A stretch of DNA of 64,000 bases from Bathymodiolus brooksi (lineage: Eukaryota; Mollusca; Bivalvia; Mytilida; Modiolidae). The translations under genes and the position numbers were made by a program. The first letter of the stretch is position 1; each line of letters begins with the position of its first letter. The stretch covers positions 80,748,829-80,812,828 of the forward strand of contig OY804588.1 of NCBI GenBank assembly GCA_963680875.1. The letters are read 5' to 3'. Of the stretch, positions 56,892-64,000 are shown one piece after another. The notes under the pieces were generated by a model. It worked only from the letters and a program-made list of their open reading frames with translations. It ran no database searches and was not told the origin of the DNA.

Positions 56892-58349
56892 CAGTACGCA
56901 CAGCACGATTTAGCAAGAAATCACTCGGGTCCGACGTCGGTGAAATCAAGAAAATGTCGGAGAAATTTAAAAAAAAGTCGGTGTTGACACCGCGAAATGT
57001 CCGAGAAAAATCTAAAACCGTGTTTTCAGTGATTTACTATAAAATGCCACCAAAACACCGACATTGACGATTAGACGCCGTGAAATAAGATCAAATAAAG
57101 AAACGGGATATTAACCTTTATTTGTACATTTGTATGTTCTTGAGATTTGTATATAAAACTGTCATTTTTGATAATATGAATGATTCATAACAAATAATTA
57201 TTTTCTTTTTCAGGTGTGTAAGCTGTCATCATATTTTCGTTCTTTAATTCTGATATTTGCTTTTGTTTTAATCTATTATGTTAAGAAAACAATGCCGGTA
57301 CAAACGTTTAGTATTATGTGATCATTACCATTTATAAGCTTGTATTGTATTATTTTTTAATTAAAATAAACTTGATCTTTTGAATGCAAGCTTGGTATCC
57401 CGAGTTAATTTGCGAAAAGAAATTTCATTAAAAAAAAAAAGAATTCTGCCCCCTTATAGACACGATTACATGATTAAAGCCTCAAGCCTTCGGATGTTCA
57501 ATTATTATCGACTTGGCACGTGACTAAAGTTCACCTGTTACAAAAGTTTCTAGATCCCCTAAAGCACGCTTTGATCGATAATATATTACCAACATGTGGA
57601 AACCTTACTAGATTCTCATTCACGTGAAAAATGTGTGTACTCAAATGGAAAAGTGTATCCACTTTTATTAAAGGTAAGATGACACGTGGCTTGCAAGGGG
57701 ATTAACGACATACAAATACAAAAAAGCACGTTTAGATAAAAATTTACATCAATTTTTGTTTCTTTTCAATCCTTCTCGGTTTGTTTTTAAATCAATCCCT
57801 CAGCCTCAGGTAACTGTGTATTTGACCTTTTAGTGACAGAGTTCAATGTGTGCACTACATAAAAATAGACACACCCGTACATAGACAAAATACAGCCTGT
57901 AATACCAGGTGATTATCAACTCGTGACAGAGAGAAAAATAACACCTATGTAAACCAATCAAAATATTGAGATTAGATAATATACACAAAACAAGATGCAT
58001 GCTCATATATCCTATAAATAAAATGTATGCCATCCCTGAAAAAAAAAACGGTATCAAATGATCAAATTGAAATATACAGTACGAAATAATAAAAAAACAA
58101 AACTAAACAAACAAAAAACAAAAGAACACATGAAGTGCAGTTACATGTATGTGTACACTTATGATTTTCAAAGCGGTGTTGTCACCGACATTTAAAATAT
58201 TCCACTGACATTTAGGCCCTAATTTATATATTTTCGCGGTGAAAGTTTCACTGTGATTTCACTGACATTTTATGACATATCACCGCCATTACACCACGAT
58301 AAAAACACCGATCAAGGTGATTTCGTGCTAAAAATCGCTGTGCATACTG
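56892..58349. mobile_element. TA-flanked inverted-repeat element, 1458 bp, non-autonomous
   Basis: Ends CAGTACGCACAGCACGATTT and, inverted, CAGTATGCACAGCGATTTTT, each next to TA; the ~33-bp terminal repeats run on to GAAATCAC. Subterminal words TCACCGACATTT, GTCGGTG(A/T) and TTTCACTGACATTT occur in both halves. No transposase was found; AT-rich interior. TA target and CAGT ends suggest the Tc1/mariner/pogo class. Confidence 0.82.
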
Positions 58350-58935
58350 TAGAATAACGTTAGTTTTGAAGTTCAAGACAGACATTATTACTAGTATCGC
58401 AGCAAGTCTGACAGGACAAACTGTGATACTAGTGATAATGTATGTCAAGATCTTCAAAACTGACATTGTTGTTTTTATTGGTGACATGAACATGTGTTTG
58501 ACGTCACACTCTGACCAATCATTTTCAATATCAGTCAGTTCATGACCATGCGAGTTACGAACTGACCTAATATTTTTGTGGATCAAGGTCAGTTCAGTGA
58601 TCCAGACTCTATCAGCAGCACACATCAAAGGGAACATGTCTAATTTGCCGATAAATAAAAATATCATGGATTGTATAATAGATAATTACACCTTATATAA
58701 GAATGCTGGATTATGATTGGTTAATAGCCGTGATATCTTTTTATAAATTCAGGCCTTGCATTGTGAATTTGCAGAAATTTTACTTCATGTAGGTGTATTT
58801 ACATAAGATTTAACTTTTTTTCATGATATTTGCAAAATCGTATTTGCCGTTTTTACCCTTCACCGAGACGCTTGTAACAAATTTGTAAAACGTTATCAGT
58901 TGTGCATTTTATGTAACATCATTCGGTGTAATTAA

Positions 58936-59077
58936 ACAGATATATCATGTTTGGGAGGGGTATTTGCGAAAAATACCAGTCTTGAGACTAAATTTCCCTC
59001 GCCCTTCGGCTCGGGAAATTTTTCGTCTCTCAACTGATATTTTTCGCAAATACCCCTCCCAAACATGATATATCTGT
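58936..59077. mobile_element. Near-perfect foldback, 142 bp
   Basis: ACAGATATATCATGTTTGGG, AGGGGTATTTGCGAAAAATA pairs exactly with the right arm ending at 59077. The inner arms GAGACTAAATTTCCC and GGGAAATTTTTCGTCTC pair round the loop TCGCCCTTCGGCTC. If transcribed it would form a long hairpin. Confidence 0.92.
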
Positions 59078-59079
59078 AT

Positions 59080-59660
59080 ATAATTCTAACAACTTGTAAA
59101 ATTTTTGTTTCTGCTTCAAAATAAATGTACAATACCATGGTAACCATGCTGTTAAATATTCACATTTAACAAGTTATTTATCATGCATTAACTGAAAACA
59201 AACACAAATCTACCTTTCTAAAACTTAATGGGGTTTTTCTCTAAAATTTGAACAATAAATTTATCAGTGACAATATTTTAAAGCATTATTCTATCACAAT
59301 TGACTTGACTTCAGTAAAACATTTTCAAAAATTGTAGTTTTATGTGAAATATGGAGGTAAATTTGGAGAAAAACATATATAATCATATTGAATAATAAAA
59401 CCCTTTGTCAAAGAGACATCACAAGAATTATTCATATACACATGTAGAGAGAACAACACCATGGAAATGCTACTGTAAAAAGTCAGTTTATCAAATTTTT
59501 AATTATTTCTCAGTGTTTCCATTATTTAAAAAGCACAATAATTGCTCAGAAATAAGCAGTTTTAAATGAAATGATCAGCTAAAAATAACGAAGTCAGGAA
59601 CATTTCTATTTTTATCGGTTGTTATAATATTGCTGAATCTAAACTGTTCTGTTACAATAC
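59080..59660. other. Intron, AT-rich, nothing else seen
   Basis: No supported features. Confidence 0.5.
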
Positions 59661-59664
59661 TTAC

Positions 59665-59816
59665 ATGAGGTGTGTCTGTAGAACCCCTATCTTCCATGAT
59701 AACTTTATCTTTTTCAGATTCCACTGACGGAACATTGACTCTCATTGTAGTGGTACCGTGTTCTGATGGACGACTCTCTGTATCTCTGAAACTGGTTGGA
59801 GGTGTGGGTACAGGAG
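59665..59816 (-). CDS. Unrecognised disordered protein, internal exon
   Basis: 152 nt, with a CATTTAG acceptor and a perfect CAT|GTAAGT donor. It begins with CT, completing an Ala codon (GCT) with the G of the preceding exon, and ends in phase 0. It encodes 50 further residues, PVPTPPTSFRDTESRPSEHG through EDRGSTDTPH. It is Pro/Thr-rich, then acidic. All junctions agree with neighbouring exons, the main support for the model, since no family match is known to me. Confidence 0.8.
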
Positions 59817-59819
59817 CTA

Positions 59820-60983
59820 AATGTAGATATTGAAATTATTTCACCATTGAGAGACACTTACAGATACAATTGTTATTTGACAGGCAATATCAAGTGCTGG
59901 TTATTGTCTTTGCACATAAAAAAAACAAAAAAACAAGAAAAAATGGAAAAATAACCGTACTGGTAAAAGGGAGACTACTCTAAAATCAATATCAGGAAAT
60001 GCTCTGGTGTGTTTTACACATGATGTCTAACGTTAACTAAACAAAAAAATTGTTAATTTATTCCATCATAAGTTTAAGTATCTGGTATGGTTATACACAA
60101 TACCTACCAATGATTGAATCAAAGTTTTAGTTTTAAGTAAATGCTATATGTAGACCAGCAATAAAAGTGATGTCCCTTTATTTTAATTTAAGTCAAAGTG
60201 TAATGTTGAGTTAGGTTTTTATATTCCTTTACATCCATATCCTATCATACTAAATATTTTAGTATGTCTTAAACATGATGCCAATCAAAAATTAAATCAA
60301 AGTTTGACATTTCCATTAGCTATAACTGCTCTGGTATGCCTTACAGCATGGTACCTACAGATACCCAAATCAAAGCTTTGTAATGTCTGCCCCTATGAGT
60401 AAACACATAGTACCTATGAATAATAAAATACAATATTTGATAATAGCTCTGGTGCATCTTACTCACTACATACATGATAGACTCAAAATCAGCGTCCGCT
60501 CCTCAAATAGGTGTCCACTCCTCAAATCGGCATCCACTGACGTCATTATCTCAAATCACAGTCTGATTTAAGGGTATTCTCAAATCTATGGCCGAATTAT
60601 TGGTTATGGTTAAGGTTAGGGCATACATCAGTGATGCCTTTGGACATCCATTTGAGAAAAAGAGAAACGGCCACAGATTTGAGAATTGGATGCCGATTTG
60701 AGAATTTGAAAAAGGACATAAATTTGAGAATTGGGACACCAATTTGAGAATTTTAAAAAAGGACATAGATCTGAGGTACAGATGTCTGTGACGTATAAAT
60801 CGGACATGGATTTGAGGATTGGACGTTGATTTGAGGCTTAACTCAATTTTGCTCATTTCTACATTATGATTGCTCTGTAATATTTTACGAACATGGTACC
60901 TACCAATAGTTAAATCAAAGTTTTGGTAATTTCTTTTGCTATAAGTAAATGCTCTGGTACGTTTGACACCTGATGGTACCTAC
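59820..60983 (-). repeat. Decayed duplications of an exon 3' end and its donor site
   Basis: Text around the donor of exon 60984-61109 recurs downstream on the minus strand. The closest copy (60860-60960) repeats GCTCTGGTA, ATGGTACCTACCAATAGTTA, AATCAAAGTTTTGGTAATTT and TCTTTTGCTATAAGTAAATG. More diverged copies lie near 60000, 60110, 60240, 60330 and 60420. A MITE (60478-60845) is inserted between copies. Confidence 0.75.
60478..60845. mobile_element. Inverted-repeat element (MITE), ~365 bp
   Basis: The left part reads CTCAAAATCAGCGTCCGCTC, CTCAAAT; the right part, inverted, CTCAAATCAACGTCCAATCC, TCAAAT. The body is filled with TTTGAGAATT and TCAAATC words. The 101-codon minus frame is a by-product. 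Confidence 0.7.
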
Positions 60984-61109
60984 CTATAGTTAAATCAAAG
61001 TTTTGGTAATTTCTTTTGTTATAAGTAAATGCTCTGGTACGTTTTACACCTGATGGTAACTCAGGTAGGCCTAGTGATATTGATGATATCCTGGATTTTT
61101 CACCTTTAC
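60984..61109 (-). CDS. Unrecognised disordered protein, internal exon
   Basis: 126 nt, with an ATTTACAG acceptor and an ATAG|GTAGGT donor. It starts and ends in phase 1: two bases complete a Gly, 41 codons follow (KGEKSRISSISLGLPELPSG to YQNFDLTI), and the last G joins the next exon to give Ala. It is basic and Ser-rich with no domain recognised. Its 3' end and donor are present again in decayed tandem copies downstream. Confidence 0.78.
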
Positions 61110-61204
61110 CTGTAAATAAAAAGTGGATTTTCACATCAGGAAATACTGTATGACACACAATTAAACAGACTAAGTTACCAATTGCATTTATATGTTTACC
61201 AGTT

Positions 61205-61325
61205 GCTTTCCCATGGTCGGTGGTTCTCTCTGGGTACTCCGGCTTCTTCCACCACTAAAACTGGTCGCCATGATATAGTTGAAATATTGCTGAAAGTGGC
61301 GTTAAACACAATAAATCAAATCATT
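61205..61325 (+). mobile_element. SINE, family A, 5'-truncated
   Basis: TTTCCCATGGTCGGTGGTTC, TCTCTGGGTACTCCGGCTTC, GAAATATTGCTGAAAGTGGC, AATAAATC tail. It is very close to the copy at 24105-24390. It lies antisense in an intron. Confidence 0.88.
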
Positions 61326-61329
61326 AAAT

Positions 61330-61625
61330 CATGTTTTAGAGATCACATTTGACAACTGTAGAACAAATGTTTTTGTCTTCTATTGAGTGTTTTCTACCTC
61401 CATCATTTTTTTCTCAGGCAGCCCTATACTTAACATACAAAAACTCAGAAGAGTTGCTATGGTAATAATAAATAAGTATAATTACAGATATTTTGTATGC
61501 ATAATAAGATTTATTGATTATGAAACATTAATTCAAATTTGAACAAAATCATCAAATGAATAACAATTTAAACTTAATTTCAAATTATTTGTTAACAAAA
61601 ATGAAAAAAAAATCCATAATTTATT
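61330..61625. other. Intron, AT-rich
   Basis: No supported features. Confidence 0.5.
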
Positions 61626-61628
61626 TAC

Positions 61629-61667
61629 CTGATTCCAATAGGACATTTTTATAACCTATTTCTAGCT
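61629..61667 (-). CDS. Unrecognised protein, small exon at the 5' limit of the model
   Basis: 39 nt. A pyrimidine-rich stretch and TGTGTAG acceptor precede AG (completing a Lys, Glu or Gln codon), then LEIGYKNVLLES and a G at a TCAG|GTAAAT donor, in phase 1. The phase fits the exon at 61109 (Gly across the junction). It is short and lacks other evidence, so it is the least certain exon of the gene. Upstream exons must exist; they were looked for between 61.7 and 64 kb and not found. Confidence 0.55.
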
Positions 61668-61669
61668 CT

Positions 61670-62515
61670 ACACAGCATGAAAATAAATTGAAAACAAACA
61701 AAAGAAGAATTGATGCATTAAGGACTATAAATGTTCTGGCTGTATATTATAAAACAACTCTTTAACATTTACAGGGATGATTCTGTTTAGAAAATGAAAT
61801 AACTGAAAATCATTTTAAATAGCTGAAAACATCTACACCCTCCTTTCAAACCCTCCATTATTGACCTATTAAGATCATGTCCTGCAATGTTTGGATTTTT
61901 TTTTTTTTAGAGGAAAATAGCTGAAATCAGTTGAATAACTGAAAAAAATAATTCCGGCATTTAACAAATGTTCTAAGCTATGACGTTAGCAAAATATATA
62001 CATAATTTTTTTAGGTAAATGTCATATGTTTTTGTAAAGTAAAATCACTCATGATCCTTTCTTATTACACATTTTTCTTTTGAATTTAGCAAAAACAAAA
62101 AACAAAATTAAACAAATAAGTGAATCTTCTTTTTTTAAATTTCAAATTGGGTCCTTATTGCATCAAATCAACTTTCTGTCAACTTAAATCACCGCCACCT
62201 AAATTAACAACTCAAAACTACATCATTTCATTTAATTCAGCCAACTAACTACTTCATATTTCATACCCCCGTAATTACCTCTCATTTAAAAAGTAACAAA
62301 GGGGAAAAAGGAATCTATGACAAAACTGACATAGCTCAACACAGAAGTTTCATTAGTTTTATTAAGTCTTGGTGGTCATATATCTCAATTTAACTGTCAA
62401 GGTTGAGGCTTTTGACACCATTGGAGGTACAATGTTATGTCTAATTCAGTGTTCAACAAAGATGCAAACTATTCATTCTGTACATATTGCATGCATTAAC
62501 TTCACAAGAATTTTA
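61670..62515. other. AT-rich sequence, probably intron
   Basis: No supported features. Confidence 0.45.
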
Positions 62516-62517
62516 CT

Positions 62518-62886
62518 TGAGTGAGTGAGTGCTTAACGCTAAATGAGCAATTTTTTATCTTTATCACTGCGAGAACAAATTACATTCAATAAGATGATGA
62601 TAATGTGTTATTTGTACTCACTCAGGACCAACACTCTTAGTTGGATTTTTATAGTGCTAGCTCACTGAAGTAACAGTCCACAAGTGGAGATGTCGCTCGA
62701 TTCTGACACAATATATTCTAATTCTAAGCCAACAAGTCTTTAGTCTTACTTCTGTAATGCAGTGAGCTGAGTTCAGAAGCAACAAATACCAATTTAGTAG
62801 TCTTTTGCTTGACTTGACAAGGGCTCGAACTCACGATCTACCATGCTTAAGGTGAGCATGCTAACCATTACACCATCAATGAGGGC
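62518..62886 (-). mobile_element. SINE, family B, near full-length
   Basis: Reversed tail (GAGTGCTTAACGCTAAATGA), body (AACACTCTTAGTTGGATTTT, AAGCCAACAAGTCTTTAGTC, AAGCAACAAATACCAATTTA) and tRNA-like head (GGGCTCGAACTCACGATCTA, GCTAACCATTACACCATCAA). The longest family B copy, about 365 bp. Confidence 0.9.
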
Positions 62887-62889
62887 GAA

Positions 62890-64000
62890 TTCTATGTGAA
62901 TGCATACATGCCTTTAATAATAGTGGTATGCCTACATGCAGCCTAAATTTTGTATTTAAGAAATATGTACTACAGCGTTTGAAAGGACATGCTTTCAATA
63001 AATAGACAAAATTATCTCTGGTAGAGGTACGTTTTGTTCACATTTTCCAATTGTTGAATAAAACAACATAAAACCTGTGTCCATTAACACTGAAACTTGT
63101 TTATATCAAAAGTCCATAAATATTAGTTTGTCATAAACCAAATTTTGTAATATTCGATTAAATTTAAATATAAATTTGATGTGATTACTACAATCTGATT
63201 GGCTGATCCGCCTGGATCAACATTGGTTATACTTGATAACCTGGTTTGGTATTGTGACGTCACCAACATATTCATTCGCCAACAACAAATTCAAATAGTC
63301 CCATTAAATAATCGTAATTAAAATCTATTAATCAATAAATGTTGTTGCAAAAATTAAATTATAAAGAATATCTTCAATTTTTGAACAGGTTATACTTGTA
63401 TAACCTAATTTGGAACAGTTAGCACTTTTCATAAACCGCTTCACGGTTTATTTTAGTGCAAACTGCCCCAAACCAGGTTAGGAGAGATTCAAAATTAAAT
63501 TTGTTTTAATAGAAAAAAATATATCACCATTCATAAAAACACAGTTTTACTGTATTGACAACCAGTAACTATTTAAAATTTAATAGGTAAATAATATTTA
63601 TAAATGATTGATTGATCAACAATATTCCACTGATATTCAAACAGAATGCATATTTAATACTGGCAGCAATGATGAATTTTAGATTTTACACAGGAATATA
63701 TAACTATTCAATGGGCATTCAAACTGGCCCAGTAGTGGTTTTTGAAACTATTGAAATGTGAAAATTATATGGGCAATGATCAATAAGGATGGACAAAAAA
63801 TAATAACAACAGCTTGGATAGTCCTGTTGGACCAAGTGAGATTAAAGAAATTAGCAAAACTTTTACCTAACTATGAAGTTTTGGTAAGGCAACTAATATC
63901 AGCTGATGAGAAGATAAAAAAAGACATGTTGATTTACAAATTTATAGATACTTTGTTGGTGACAAGCTATTGGTGTAACACATTCAGTTAGCAGAAAATT
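62890..64000. other. AT-rich sequence, no gene supported
   Basis: A weak inverted pair, AACCTGGTTTGG (63239) and CCAAACCAGGTTAGG (63467), may bound a ~245-bp MITE. A plus frame of 77 codons (63758-63991) has protein-like composition but no recognisable motif, splice context or partner exon. Confidence 0.4.

Noticed and set aside
63758..63991. 77-codon plus frame with charged, protein-like composition
   Set aside because: No motif, no splice or promoter context, and the surrounding sequence is ordinary AT-rich DNA.

Overview
The window reads as AT-rich, intron-rich nuclear DNA of a mollusc, most likely a bivalve. The evidence is GT..AG-spliced exons separated by kilobases, tRNA-derived SINEs with a GTGTTTAACGCC-type tail, a dispersed element containing TGCTCCGGAAGGGTAAGCAG-like text, and abundant minisatellites. 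The taxon is an inference from repeat style; nothing in the window proves it. No rRNA, functional tRNA, CRISPR array or bacterial-type operon was seen.

Two host genes are supported, both on the minus strand and both incomplete. At 1-2 kb two exons (1932-1996 and 1047-1282) encode part of the extracellular ligand-binding domain of a Cys-loop (pentameric ligand-gated) ion channel, with the WxDxR and WxPD motifs. From 61.7 kb down to 43.2 kb, five phase-compatible exons encode the C-terminal ~620 residues of an unrecognised protein. It is low-complexity, Ser/Thr/Pro-rich and probably disordered, carries a possible PP1-docking motif (RSVRF), and ends at a stop codon at 43228. Its last intron (44526-49578) is filled mostly by about 90 copies of a 44-bp repeat.

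The rest is mobile and repetitive DNA. At 7.5-12.4 kb is a nested stack: an old tandem-core element is split by a 3.83-kb TTAA-flanked element that carries a truncated non-LTR reverse transcriptase, and by a 317-bp Mutator-like MITE. At 16-38 kb there are many copies of two dispersed families (called D and E here), SINEs, MITEs and a run of tandem arrays. At 41 kb is a 99-bp array carrying TTAGGG repeats. At 54-58 kb are a second copy of the tandem-core element with another element nested in it, and a 1.46-kb TA-flanked inverted-repeat element. The region beyond 61.7 kb is AT-rich with one SINE copy.

The main pattern is that tandem arrays repeatedly start inside dispersed elements. Three arrays share the AAAGGGGTAATCA core of family D, one comes from family E, one from the tRNA-like head of a SINE, and one microsatellite from a SINE tail. 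The family E array (36.7-37.2 kb) is notable because nearly every unit carries a perfect 5' splice-donor consensus on the minus strand.
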